Assembly (NCBI GenBank): GCA_947685225.1
Contig: CANTUV010000007.1
Location: 18,248,501 to 18,312,500, forward strand
Direction: 5' to 3'
Origin: Garcia nutans
Taxonomy: Eukaryota; Streptophyta; Magnoliopsida; Malpighiales; Euphorbiaceae
DNA length: 64,000 bases
Position numbers and translations under genes: made by a program. This document shows, piece by piece, positions 12,490 through 23,261 of the stretch (its first letter is position 1; each line of letters starts with the position of its first letter). The notes beneath the pieces are model-generated. The model was not told the origin of the DNA, searched no databases, and saw only the letters and a program-made list of their open reading frames with translations.

Positions 12490-13033
12490 CAGTTAATCAG
12501 ACAATGGTTTCTTACGAAAAACCGTTGTCTGAACATATATTATACAATGGTATGAACTGTTAATCAGACAACTTTTTAAAAAACCATTGTCTGAAACATC
12601 TTATCAGACAACGGTTTTTTTTTGACAAAAAACACTTGTCTGAACGTATATTACACAACGGTTTTAAAACCGTTGTCTGTATGCTTAATTCAGACAACGT
12701 TTTTTTAAAACTGTTGTCTGAAATGCTGAATTATACAACACATTCGAAATAACCGTTGTCTGAAATATCATATTAGACAACGGTTTTGTATTACCAGAAA
12801 AACAGTTGTCTGAACATATATTACACAACGGTCCCTAAAAAACCGTTGTCTGGTGTGACCAAAATGACAGCTAATAGACAACGCTTAAAAAAAAAACCAA
12901 AAACAGTTGTCTGAAAACTAATCAGACAACGCTTTTTTGGAAAAAAAAAACCGTTGTCTGTTTTTTTCAGACAATGGTTTTTTCCTTAACCGTTGTCTGA
13001 TGACCGTTGTCTGATTCAGTTTTTCTTGTAGTG
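12490..13033. repeat. CACTA right subterminal repeat array
   Basis: About two dozen AGACAACGG/CCGTTGTCT units, many in head-to-head pairs separated by T- or A-rich spacers of 5-20 bases (for example 12654-12679), each able to fold as a hairpin. Unit variants include ACAATGG, ACAACGC and AACAGTTGTCTG. These are expected binding sites for the element's own DNA-binding protein. Confidence 0.9.
13020..13033 (-). repeat. CACTA terminal inverted repeat (right)
   Basis: Reads CACTACAAGAAAAA on the minus strand and is directly followed inward by subterminal units. The flanking triplet is CCA; CACTA elements duplicate 3 bp, but the partner copy is outside the window. Confidence 0.88.
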
Positions 13034-13270
13034 CCAATACCTAAAGTGGATTCATGCAGTAAGTTTGAGTCATCTCTTTCAATTTGGTAGAATCAACAAA
13101 TGAAGGTTTGAGTTTATTATTTAACTTTTTTTAAACTTACAGACTCCTTCATTAAAATTATTTCTAAACTTACAAGAGCCATTTACTTTCAAATACCATC
13201 GCTCAATGAATTGGTTTTAGTTTACAGTGATTATGCCAAGTCTTTAAATCATCATTATCTTGCATAATAA

Positions 13271-13383
13271 CTCAATTTTCTCTGGATTTAGGCTAGGGTT
13301 CTCTAAGGCCCCGAGCCTAATAGTGCTGAAGTCGCAAGAACCGTTCCATCGGGATTGGAGGCGAAAATCCCTGCTCACACATA
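13271..13383 (+). repeat. Orphan 3' tail of a Tat/Ogre-like LTR
   Basis: This stretch aligns with the last 110 bases of the two Tat LTRs in the window (26830-26937 and 60858-60966): CTCTAAGGC, CCTAA, AGTG, GAAGTCGCAAGAACC and a terminal CACA. There is no primer-binding site after it and no LTR body before it, so it is a truncated remnant of a related element. Confidence 0.7.
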
Positions 13384-14439
13384 TACATAACAACCACATC
13401 ATATATATATGTACGCATATGTATATATATGTATGTATACTATTAATGCACAATTTGTTTTTGGCCAGTAAACGATAAAATTATAGGGTAATGATATAAT
13501 CGATAAAAAAATGAAAACACTATATACATTCTAATAGCAAATGATACTAGAAAACTATGGAACAACAATAAAGGATAAGAATTACAACCACCTCCAGAAG
13601 ATAAACATCAAACTTATAAAGGGTATTTAACCTTCAGCTAATCAAGTTGATCAATCTACCACTAGCACCTATAATAGTCTCTCTAATATAGAATATTTGG
13701 AAAACTAGTAGAAAGTTTCTAAACTTGAGAAATCCCCTTTGGCAAAGGCGGATAAAAGGAAATATCCAGACATACAGGGACATTGAATTGATACCCTATA
13801 GGATATAAGGTAAAGAAGAAGGTCTAAGTCTAGGACCGTAAAAACTCTTCTACTGGAGAATAGAATTACACTGATAGGAGAAGATGTTGTGTATTTTTTA
13901 AAAAAAAAACTATTTTCCCATATATGATTTTGAGCTATAGCTTTAAATAAACCTATAGGAAAGGGGATTTCCACAATCTCTGAGAATACAAAGACTTTAA
14001 ATAAGAAATGCTCAAAGTCTGTTCCATTAAGAGAGACCACGAACATTGATCGCGTAAGGCTCCTTAAGAAAAATAACTTTAACCACAATCCCCATTTGAA
14101 AACTTGCAACTTGAAAGAGAAAGAGAAGTTCCCTAATCAAAAGTAGTAATTGTAGAGCCAATGCTCTTTATATCCATGCACAGTCACTAATGGTAAAATA
14201 AACCCTAAATGGTAAGGCTACTCAAAAATATTAATTTAATTAATTAAACCTATCAAACCAAACCAAAAATTATGGTTAATCAAACTGATGGTTTAGGTTT
14301 AGGTTTTAAATTTTGAATTTTGAATTTTTTCGATTTTGGATTTTATTTTGATATATAAAAAACAAATTAGTTTTGTTGACTGACCAAAACCATGTCATCT
14401 AAAATTTTTATATTATATATATCTAAAGAGATGAAAATA
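13384..14439. other. Unassigned intergenic stretch
   Basis: AT-rich, with a short (ATGTATAT)n run near 13400-13440. A 134-codon minus-strand frame at 13705-14109 has no family that I recognise. From about 14230 the sequence becomes simple (TTTTGAATTTTGAATTTT, GGTTTAGGTTTAGG). No gene is called. Confidence 0.3.
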
Positions 14440-14560
14440 GCAATAGAGTTGCTTTAGTGTTAATGGTATTTGTGCTAACACAATATAGAGTTGTTCCAAG
14501 TTCGAATCCCAAGTTTGTAATAATTTTCTCTTATTTTTCTAAATTATTAAATTACTAATG
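14440..14560 (+). repeat. SINE-like unit with tRNA-type B box
   Basis: GTTCGAATC at about 14500 matches the pol III B-box consensus GWTCRANNC. A weak A-box-like stretch (TGCTTTAGTGTTAATGG) lies about 40 bases upstream, the spacing seen in tRNA-derived SINEs. The unit runs into T-rich sequence. No target duplication was found. Confidence 0.4.
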
Positions 14561-14711
14561 TAACCCTCTTTATACGTACCATGTTATATATATATATATA
14601 TAGCAACTATGATATTGTTGTATATATGTGTGTTTGTATGTGTGTGTGATATTATTGTGTATATATAAATATATATACATACATCAATAATAATAATTTA
14701 TTTTATTATGT
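14561..14711. other. Simple AT-rich sequence left of the Tat insertion
   Basis: TATATA, TGTGTGTG and AATAATAAT runs. The last five bases (TATGT, 14707-14711) pair with TTTGT at 60967-60971 as a probable, mutated target-site duplication of the Tat element. Confidence 0.5.
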
Positions 14712-16437
14712 TGTAGACCCTTATTTTTTGACCAAGTCCATTCCAACACTAATTAAAAGGCAATTAAGTCAAGTCTGAATAATTAAAATAGTCCAAAATA
14801 ATTTTTATAATTTATTTTAATAATATAATATTTATTATATAAAAGAAAAAAAGAATTTATAAATATTATTTTAAATATAATATCTATTTTAATAATAGTA
14901 ATAAAAATAAAAATAGTAAAATTAATAATGGACGAATCGGCGAGTGACACGAGGTAGGCCGGTCTGCATAAATTGGCAAGCCAATTCGCCACATCTTATA
15001 GTCCTGCACATGTGCCCTCGCAGCCTGCAACCCTCGTATCCTAAGCCCGTGTGCGATTAGGCTTGCCAATTTTGCCTAAGCCTATTTTTAATTCGGACTA
15101 TTTTTAATATTTCTTGAACCAACAAGTATTAAGTTTTTTTGGATGAATTGCCTATAAATAACAGATTGAAAGAGGACCTTGGGGACTTTTTTTTTTGAGA
15201 CTTTTGGATTTTGGGAACGGTAACATCTATTATTAAGGAGGCAGAGGAGAATGATAAAAAAAATCCTAGCAACAAAAGAAGAAAGATCAAAAATAAAATT
15301 TTATCAAGGTAGTGGCTCACTACTGTCTTGATTTGATTCAACCAACAAGTAAGCCGGTGCAAGTGAAAGCTTGGATCAATGTTTGATTATTAGTGGAGCC
15401 AACAATGGCAATACACTCTAAATCAATTTAATGTACAATGCTTTAATGGCTTGTAAATATTGAATGAGATTTATCCTTGGTCTAAATTAATTCCAGTAGA
15501 ATATATCCATTACTTTTGATTCATATAAGTTTATTTAAAGCTTGATCAATGTATGTTGGTTTTATAATTCATAGCAGGTTGTGTATTTGGACTTGCTTCA
15601 TCCAGTAGCCATCCATACTAGAGTATGTATTACACAATTATTTATTATGAGCCAATATTCCAATAGCCTAAAGTTTTATAAATACAATCACAGTAGCTTT
15701 ATTTTTCCAATATCAAAAACTCTAATCATATTTTTATAAACCCTAGTACTCTTTTCATAACCCTAATTTACTTAAACCCTAATCCCTAATTTATCCTTTG
15801 TTTAATTTTCCCAATAGCCAAAGTCTATTTTTAATTTATACAACATCTTAATCTTTTTTAAAATATGTATAAATTTTTAGTTTTTCAAATTAAAACCCTA
15901 TTTTCTAAATCTAAACCCTAAAATCTTAGTTTTTAAACCTAAACCCTCAAAACCCTAATTTTATTCAAGAAACCCTAATTAAAGTGTAAACCCTATATTT
16001 ATATATCTATTTTCTTCATTTAAGTTTGGATGCATGCTTATTATACATCTTGAATGGACGATTCCTTAATATTGTACATGTTGATGGATGATTTATTTTT
16101 ATTTAATTTTATGATGAATGCGTGAATGTTTGTTCATTGATTTAATTCTTTCTAGTTTCAAGAAATTGTAAGAGGCATATTTCCATGTTATGGATACCTA
16201 ATTTGGTAGATCTAATGTAATATAATTTATTTAAGTTTTGGATTAATGTAAAGGATATGTTTCTACCAATTGGTAGGTATCCTATTTTATTTGTTTTCTT
16301 TTGGACATTGGATAATTTAAAGGCATGTTTCCATCCATAAATGTGTGCCTATTCATTTATTTTGTTTGAACGCATTGTGCTTTAATAAAGTGATTATTTA
16401 TTTTTATGATTGCATGTATTATGGATAATATCATTAT
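14712..16437 (+). repeat. Tat 5' LTR, first part
   Basis: Begins TGTAGACCC and aligns along its length with 58898-60660, with many substitutions and small indels. It stops at 16437, where the Sirevirus-like element is inserted; the rest continues at 26651. The uninterrupted 3' LTR (near 60660) shows the empty site ATCATTATAATTAAG, proving the insertion point. Confidence 0.9.
16433..16437. repeat. Target-site duplication ATTAT (left copy)
   Basis: ATTAT at 16433-16437 and 26646-26650 flank the Sirevirus-like element. The Tat 3' LTR has a single ATTAT at the same place. Confidence 0.92.
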
Positions 16438-16977
16438 TGTTGTCCCAAGATGGCAACCAAGAGGGGGGGTGAATTGGTTTCCTCAAGAAATAATGACAAT
16501 TAAAAAACTCAACAAAATAGAAGTGCGGAATTAAGAGATCGTTGAGTAATGGAAGAAAGAAAGAACACACAAGATTTATAGTGGTTCGGATTTTACTTCA
16601 ATCCTACATCCACTTCCTTAACAACTTGTTAAGGTTCCACTAATCTTTGAAGTTTTTACAAGCTCACTTCCAACTTTGGCGTTTTCACAAGTTCACACCT
16701 AACTTCACAAGTGTTTTCTAAGGCTAACACTCAAGAACCTTTAAAGAAGTTTTTAAGGCTTACTCTCACAACCCAAACAAGAGTTTTACAAGGCTTACTC
16801 TAACAACCCAAGTGTTTCCCAAGCTCACACTCAAACTTATACAATGGTGTTTTTAATGCTAACACCTAACATTCATTACAATTCAAAATGTAAGTTTAAG
16901 TAAAAGAAAAATTGTTGCTTGGCTATCAAATTCTGTTTTGCCTTTCACACTACATTTGTTTTCTCATAGAAACATTG

Positions 16978-16985
16978 TATTTATA
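16978..16985 (-). promoter_or_regulatory. TATA box of Sirevirus-like LTR
   Basis: TATAAATA on the minus strand; the partner LTR has the same octamer at 25756-25763. It lies downstream, in element orientation, of the GC-rich repeat cluster. Confidence 0.65.
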
Positions 16986-17079
16986 GCCAATGTGGTCATA
17001 CTAGCCGTTATTGATAGTGAGATTAAAGTCTTGGCAGTTTAGACCTTCTTTACTTAAACTGTCCGAAGCATTTCGCGAT

Positions 17080-17710
17080 CGTCCTTCATACAAGGATGGT
17101 CGCTCTTTGGCTTCACGCGGTCGTCCTTTAACAAGGGACGGTCGCTGCTTTTGAAAAAGCTTCAACGGTCGAATTTTAGTGCTCTGCAGCTGGAATCTTG
17201 CCCATGCTGTGTTTGTCAGGACGGTCGAGCCAAGCAAAGGTGCGGTCGCCCTTTTTGAATATTGAAGTGGGTTTACAACGGTCATGTCACGTGTCATTCT
17301 CTGACAGAGCAAAAGAGATGTCCGCCATAATTTGAATCTCGCGGTCGCCCTAGGTAGTGTTTCGCGGTCGGATTGAGGTTCTTGCATCGAACTACTGGAC
17401 ACACCTGAGGATGCGAAACATTACTGTCTCTTTAAGCAATTTCTTCTTGAATGGGTGGAGCGGTCGCGAATCTATATGGGCGGTCGCTACAGCAGCAAGT
17501 GAGACCTTGTCATTCACCGTTCTTGTCACTGCGAACCTTACTGTGATTAGAATGATTCGAGGCCTTTGAGTAGCAGTCGTCCAGAACTTGGGACGGTCGA
17601 TCTTTTTGAAGTGCGGTCGCGACTTAGGTCGGGCTTCTAACCGCGAAACCTACTGTGATAAGGTTTCATCTTTAAATTGCATGGTGCGGTCGTATGCATG
17701 TAGGGTGCGA
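17080..17710 (-). promoter_or_regulatory. Cluster of GCGGTCGC-type repeats in Sirevirus-like LTR
   Basis: At least twelve copies of GGTCG, most as GCGGTCGC, ACGGTCGA or CGCGGTCGTCC, spaced 20-60 bases apart in an otherwise AT-rich LTR. In element orientation they lie just upstream of the TATA box, as expected for U3 enhancer or methylation-sensitive sites. The same cluster is at 25850-26520. Confidence 0.7.
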
Positions 17711-17838
17711 CCGCTGGAGGTGTTCTGTTCACCTTTATTTGAAGCAACCTAATCCTGCAACAAGATTCTTCAAACACAAGTTAAATAGATCATCCATTTG
17801 AGTTGTCAAGGATCAAAATTAAGATCATTTGTCTAACA

Positions 17839-18115
17839 ATCTCCCCCATTTTGACTTTGACAATTCAAATGGAATGATGAGAAAAATGATAAGTTTTAAA
17901 ATGCTCCCCCTTAACATATGCATAAATCATGGTTAAGAGCATTTTGATTATTAGATTATCTTGGTGCAAACATTTCATTATGTTATGCCATTTTCTCCTT
18001 TCTCCCCCATTTTCTGTATACCATTTTCTCTTTCTCCCCCATTGTACTATTTTCTCTTTCTCCCCCATTGTGTATACTATGTTTCATTCCATTATGTTAT
18101 TTTCTCCCCCATTGT
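17839..18115 (-). promoter_or_regulatory. Polypurine tract and its upstream repeats, Sirevirus-like element
   Basis: Minus strand: AAAATGGGGGAGAT abuts the 3' LTR and is the plus-strand primer tract. The core AATGGGGGAGA recurs near 18002, 18034, 18060 and 18104, with a related GGGGGAGC near 17904. Multiple polypurine tracts upstream of the 3' LTR have been reported for Sireviruses. Confidence 0.8.
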
Positions 18116-18279
18116 CATAGGCAAAATGTTAAAAGCAACAGTCAAAACAAATAAGGATAGAGGAAAACAAATAACATTTGCAACAAACATGTTTATTAAG
18201 GATAGAGGAAAGTACAAAGGCAGAAAGTAAAGCAACAAGCATATGAAAATGCAAACAATAGAGACAAAAAAGGTTTAAG

Positions 18280-19680
18280 CTATTCAGAGTCATCATCTAC
18301 ATCTAACTCTTCTTCAACTAAAGGAGCTTTTCCTTTATCTTGAGGAGCAATAGAGGCAGAGCTAGTGCTAATGGACTCTTCTTCTTCAGGAAGGCTTTGG
18401 GTATGATCACTTATATCCCAATCTTCAAGGTTGCATTGAGGCAAGTCTAGTTTTCCTTGCATATCATATAGATCATGGTGCATGTGAGATATAAGGTCAA
18501 TTCTCTTGTTCAAGTGTTGGAATCTCTTGGAGACACTTTTCTTGAACTTAGAGAGTTTCCTGGAGAGAGTTTTGATAGCTTGGAGGATGAGTTGTGTGGA
18601 GGATGAAGTAGTTTCTTGAGCAGCTTTTGATGAAGTTGCTTTTGGAGGTAATTCCACAGCAACTTCCACAGAGTCTCCCTCTTCCTCAATTGTATACCTT
18701 GGCCTTTTCTTTTGTTTATCCATAACTCCTTTCTTGCCAAAATAGTATACATATGATCCTTCAATCTTCCTTACACATCCAGCATGCTCTAAGTAATCAA
18801 TTGTGATAGCACTAGAGGCAAGATTGAAAGGGTTTCTCAAGGTAGCTAGATTCAGATCATTTAGAAGATTTAGGTGCCTAGCTATTTGAGTAATTTGTGA
18901 GGATAGGAAAAAGGTACCAGTTCTTGTAACAGCATGATGATAGAGGGTGTCAATCAAGAACTTGGTTGTGTTCATTTTGATGTTGTGGGTGAAAGCATAT
19001 AAAAAGATGAGGTCTCTCTTGGTTACTTTCTCATCCCCATCTGCTCTTTGATGGATGGTATAGGTGATAATCCTATGGAGCATCCAATGGGTGAGAGTTT
19101 TGATGTGTCTGGCTTTAGATTCTTTTTCAAATGAAGTTTCAATAGAAATTTCTTGCCAGAAATCAGAAAGGGTTTGGTTTGAGAAGATTTGGTCATTGTA
19201 GGAGGTTATACCATCAGTAGGGAAGTTCCAAATGCTGCCAAAATCTTCTAGGGTTAAGGATTGGTATTGATCAAAGAGTTTAAACCTAACTCCATACCAT
19301 CCTAGTGCAGAGTTTGCACTCTTTTCTATTTGGAGAGACATTAGAAACTCCTTGCTCAGACTAGAATAGCCTACCTCTTCTGGAAATACGAATTTTCTCC
19401 ATCCAAGGACATCTAGCAATCTCTCAATCTCGTCCTTGATATTTAGGGCAGAGAGCATCCCACCAAAAGGAGATTTGGTTCCCTCAACCTTCTTTTTCTT
19501 TTGCATGGCATACCTAATATCTTCTTCAGAAGTTTGGTGATGAGGTTTGTGAATTTTCTCACCTCTTCTAGATTGTGGAGGAGATGGAGGATCAACTATG
19601 GGTTCTCTAATAGTGATTCCTGAAACTCTCTTGGCTTGACCTTTTATTTTGGAAGTGGTTTTCCTTTTGGGAGGCATCAA
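18280..19680 (-). CDS. Accessory ORF in env position of the Sirevirus-like element (466 aa)
   Basis: An uninterrupted frame downstream of RNase H and upstream of the 3' LTR. The N-terminus is very basic (PPKRKTTSKIKGQAKR), which may be a nuclear signal. The middle (about residues 95-300) has the pattern FKLFDQYQSLTLEDFGSIW then FP, resembling the ATHILA ORF1-like/plant retrotransposon accessory family (recognition by eye). Residues about 365-415 look like a coiled coil (heptad LILQAIKTLSRKLSKFKK). The C-terminus is acidic and serine-rich. No signal peptide or membrane segment is visible, so an envelope function is not supported. It is intact although the polyprotein is broken. Confidence 0.65.
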   Translation of the reverse strand: MMPPKRKTTSKIKGQAKRVSGITIREPIVDPPSPPQSRRGEKIHKPHHQTSEEDIRYAMQKKKKVEGTKSPFGGMLSALNIKDEIERLLDVLGWRKFVFPEEVGYSSLSKEFLMSLQIEKSANSALGWYGVRFKLFDQYQSLTLEDFGSIWNFPTDGITSYNDQIFSNQTLSDFWQEISIETSFEKESKARHIKTLTHWMLHRIITYTIHQRADGDEKVTKRDLIFLYAFTHNIKMNTTKFLIDTLYHHAVTRTGTFFLSSQITQIARHLNLLNDLNLATLRNPFNLASSAITIDYLEHAGCVRKIEGSYVYYFGKKGVMDKQKKRPRYTIEEEGDSVEVAVELPPKATSSKAAQETTSSSTQLILQAIKTLSRKLSKFKKSVSKRFQHLNKRIDLISHMHHDLYDMQGKLDLPQCNLEDWDISDHTQSLPEEEESISTSSASIAPQDKGKAPLVEEELDVDDDSE

Positions 19681-20378
19681 AAAGTCAGAATAGAAAAGAA
19701 CTTGAAAAACAGAGGGTGATGGAGAAACTGATGATTTTGAGAAGTTTTTAGAGATTTAGAGGGAAGTTTGTGTGTTTTAATAAGCAAAATATCAAAGAAA
19801 CTGATGTAACATACACTTAAATAGATGAAATTAAGAAAATAGCCGTTTATGACTGTTGAAAGTTAAGAGTTGCGACCTGTCACATAGCCAACGGTTATAA
19901 ATTTTTGAGCAGAGTGTACAGAGTGCGGTTGCATATTCAACAAGGTGCGATCGCGACAATCAGTCTAGCGACCATTAGTAAGATAGGTATGCTCGCAAGG
20001 GAAGAAACTGTCTGTAATGGTCGTAACTATTCAAATTGGTGCGTCCGCGCACAAAATTTCTCGACCGCGCACAGAGTTATTTGTGTGAATGAATCTGGCA
20101 GACAAGATAGCGATCGCGAGAGGATACTGGAGCTAACGCGACTGTCTTAAATTTGAAAGAATCAAGGAAAGATGGAGGAATTTTCTAATGTTTAGGCAAA
20201 AATATACATATATGCATAAAGAAACTTTATTAATAGGTAAAACTTTTAATTAATTCAAAGTGATTCCATCAATCATTCCCAAATTGAGTTTAATGAAGTT
20301 AAGTCTATCTTCATTCAAAGGTTTTGTAAAGATATCAGCAAGTTGATTTTGTGTATCTATAAATTCTAGGATTATATT
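19681..20378 (-). other. Non-coding spacer with LTR-like GC motifs between RNase H and accessory ORF
   Basis: 19870-20150 holds motifs like those of the LTR cluster (GTGCGATCGCGAC, CTCGACCGCGCAC, AGCGATCGCGAG, GTGCGTCCGCGCAC) that are otherwise absent from the coding part. A small plus-strand frame there is considered an artefact. The spacer may hold a second promoter or splice signals for the accessory ORF; this is inference. Confidence 0.45.
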
Positions 20379-20912
20379 CTAATTTTGCACATTTTCTCTT
20401 AAGAAATAATGTCTAATATCTATATGTTTGGATCTAGAGTGTTGGATAGGATTCTTAGACAAATTGATAGCACTAGTGTTGTCATATTTAATGGAGATAT
20501 TGTTAAACACTTTACCATAGTCAAGCAATTGTTGTTTCATCCATAATACGTGTGTGCAACAAAAACATGCTGCAACATATTCAGCTTCCGTTGTGGATAA
20601 AGCAACCGATGCTTGTTTCTTACTATGCCAAGAAACTAGACAATTACCAAGCAAGTGACATGCTCCTGTTGTGCTCTTCCTATCTAAGATGCTACCAGCA
20701 TAATCTGCATCTGAAAATCCTATAATATGAAATGATGTATTTTTAGGATACCAAAGTCCTAAATGCATTGTACCACTCAAATATTTCAAGATTCTCTTAG
20801 TGGCATTCAAGTGTGATTCTTTAGGACTAGTTTGAAATCTAGCACAAAGACATACACTATACGTTATATCAGGCCTAGAAGCGGTTAAGTAAAGTAGTGA
20901 TCCGATGATACC
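20379..20912 (-). pseudogene. RNase H segment of Sirevirus-like polyprotein
   Basis: Continues in the same frame as the RT segment after an in-frame TGA at 20913-20915. Recognisable Ty1/copia RNase H blocks: SDADYAG, DRKSTTGACHLLGNCLVSW, STTEAEYVAACFC, DNTSAINLSKNP and HSRSKHIDIRHYFLR. The catalytic Asp, Glu and Asp positions are present. The frame ends at 20379 with RENVQN. Confidence 0.85.
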
Positions 20913-23261
20913 TCAATATTTCTTCTCATCTACTGCTTTACCATTTTCATCTTTACCTAATTTCAAGGATGTGCTCATAGGAGTTTTGCTAGTTTTGCAG
21001 CCATCCATTCCAAATTTCTTGATGAGTTCTTTTGTATATTTGGATTGGTTGATGAAGATCCCATCTTCACATTGCTTGACTTGCAGTCCAAGGAAAAACT
21101 TGAGTTCACCCATCATGCTCATTTCAAATTCCCTAGTCATACAAGAAGCAAATTCTTTGTACAAGGCTTCATTAGTAGCTCCAAATATTATGTCATCCAC
21201 ATAAATTTGTACAATCAAAATGTTATGCTTATCCTTTTTAACAAAAAGAGTTGTGTCTACTTTTCCTTTTGAAAAACCATTTTCAAGCAAATATGCACTA
21301 AGTTTATCATACCAAGCTCTAGGTACTTGTTTCAATCCATATAAAGCTTTGGTAAGTTTGAAAACATGATCAGGAAATTTGTAGTTTTCAAAACCAGGAG
21401 GTTGTTCTACATAAACTTCTTCGTTTATAAGTCCGTTTAGAAATGCACTTTTGACATCCATTTGAAAAAGCTTAAAGTTCATATGACATGCAAAAGCAAG
21501 TAATATTCTAATAGCTTCTAATCTAGCTACGGGGGCAAAGGTTTCATCATAGTCAATACCTTCTTCTTGATTATAACCTTTGGCTACCAATCTTGCTTTA
21601 TTTCTAATAATGTGACCATTTTCATCAAGCTTATTCCTATAAACCCATTTGCATCCTATTATAGAATGATCTATAGGTCTAGGAGTAGGTTGCCAAACAT
21701 TATTTCTTTCAAATTGATTAAGTTCATCTTGCATTGCAGTTATCCAATTTTCATCATTTAAAGCTTCCTCAACAGTTTTTGGTTCAATTTGAGAAACAAA
21801 AGCAAAATTAACATCAACATGATTAATTTTAGATCTAGTAATTACTCCCTTAGATGTTTCTCCAATGATGAGTTCCTTTGGATGATCTTTTTTGTATTGC
21901 CAATCCTTAGGTAGATCTTGAGTCTTTTCTTCAAGTTGATTGATCTTTGGAGCATCAATAGATTCAAGAGGTTCAAGAGTACCTGCAGGGTCATTGAAAG
22001 TAATACCTTTCTTTTGATCAAGTTTAGATGATTCATCAAATACAACATGCATTGATTCTTCTATAACTAGAGTTTTCATGTTAAATACTCTATATGCTTT
22101 GCTATATGATGAATATCCTAAGAATATGCCTTCATCTGATTTAGATGAAAATTTTCCAAGATTATCCTTGGTATTCAATATGAAGCATTTGCATCCAAAT
22201 ACTCTAAAATATCCAATTCTGGGTATTCTTCCATTCCATAGCTCATAAGAAGTTTTATTAGTTAAATGCCTTTTGTAAACACGATTTGCAATGTAACAAG
22301 CTGTATTAACGGCTTCCGCCCAAAAATAAGATGGTAAATCATATTCATTGAGCATTGTCCTAGCCATTTCGATTAGAGTTCTATTTTTCCTTTCAACTAC
22401 ACCATTTTGCTGTGGAGTTCTAGGAGTAGAAAAATTATGTGAAATGCCAAGTTCATTGCAAAAGCCTTCAAAGTTTTCATTCTCAAATTCTTTCCCATGA
22501 TCACTTCTAATAGATGTGATCACATATCCTTTTTCTTTTTGAACTCTTTTTGAAAAAGTTTTGAAGTAATTAAAGGCTTCATTCTTTTGAGCTAAGAAAT
22601 TAACCCATGTGAATCTAGAGTAGTCATCAACAAGAACAAATGCATATGATTTGCCTCCTAAGCTTGTAACTCTATTTGGTCCAAACAAATCTAAATGAAT
22701 GAGCTCTAAAGGTCTAGAGGTGCTTATAACACTCTTTGTTTTAAATGAGCTTTTATGTTGCTTACCATGTTGACAAGGTTCACAAATCCTATCTTTATCA
22801 TATTTTATCTTAGGTAAGCCATCAACTAAGTTCTCATTGCAGATATATTTCAATTGATCCATACCAGCATGTCCTAGTCTTCTATGCCATAACCATGCAT
22901 CATTATTAGTGGACATTAAACATGTATGATTTGAATGTATGTTGACATTATAAGTGTTGTTTGTTCTAGTACCCTTAAATATGATAACATTATTTGAATT
23001 CGTGATCTTGCATTCTTTGGAATCAAACTTGACAAAGTATGCTTTATCACAAAGTTGACTAACACTTAGCAAGTTATGTTTCAAACCATCAATAAGCCAT
23101 ACATCTTCAATTAAATCCTTACCAATAGAACCAATGGAGCCAACACCAAGAATTTTACCTTTAGCATTGTTTCCAAAAGTTACATTACCTCCATGTTTGT
23201 AGGTAATACTAGTAAAGAGCTTTGCATTTCCAGTCATATGCCTTGAGCATCCACAAGCCAT
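20913..23261 (-). pseudogene. Protease tail, integrase and RT of Sirevirus-like polyprotein
   Basis: Begins within the protease region (GCSRHMTG); the catalytic D-S/T-G motif that should precede it is absent from this frame. Integrase: HH-CC zinc site (WLWHRRLGH ... CEPCQHGK, about residues 124-167), then D (HLDLFGP, ~190), D (IRSDHGKEF, ~255) and E (VVERKNRTL, ~288). RT: WVYRNKLDENG, LVAKGYNQEEGIDY and the YVDD catalytic site (~687). The frame ends in a premature TGA (20913-20915) just before the RNase H segment. The first Met is not the natural start. Confidence 0.88.

Larger units (their letters stand above)
1..13033 (+). mobile_element. CACTA (En/Spm) DNA transposon, left tip outside window
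   Basis: The right end reads, on the minus strand, CACTACAAGAAAAA, the typical terminal inverted repeat of plant CACTA elements. Just inside it lies a dense array of AGACAACGG/CCGTTGTCT units, and the same units occur at the left edge of the window. Between them are a TNP2 transposase gene (plus strand) and a Ulp1-protease/transposase-24-like gene (minus strand), the two gene types expected in large plant CACTA elements. The left terminal repeat is not in the window, so full length and target duplication cannot be confirmed; the three bases after the right tip are CCA. TNP2 is broken, so this copy probably cannot move by itself. Confidence 0.92.
16438..17838 (-). repeat. Sirevirus-like 3' LTR
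   Basis: Starts TGTTGTCCCAAG and ends GTCTAACA on the plus strand. Has TATAAATA (minus strand, 16978-16985) and about a dozen GGTCG-containing units upstream of it (17080-17710). Lacks the 30-bp duplication present in the other LTR. Confidence 0.92.

Noticed and set aside
13705..14109. Minus-strand open frame of 134 codons near the Tat left flank
   Set aside because: No motif or family recognised, AT-rich low-complexity composition, no paired feature. A viral or transposon origin could not be supported by eye.
17357..17569. Frames inside the Sirevirus-like LTRs (also 17001-17402 and 25779-26336, minus)
   Set aside because: LTR sequence; the frames are broken or differ between the two LTR copies and cover regulatory repeats.
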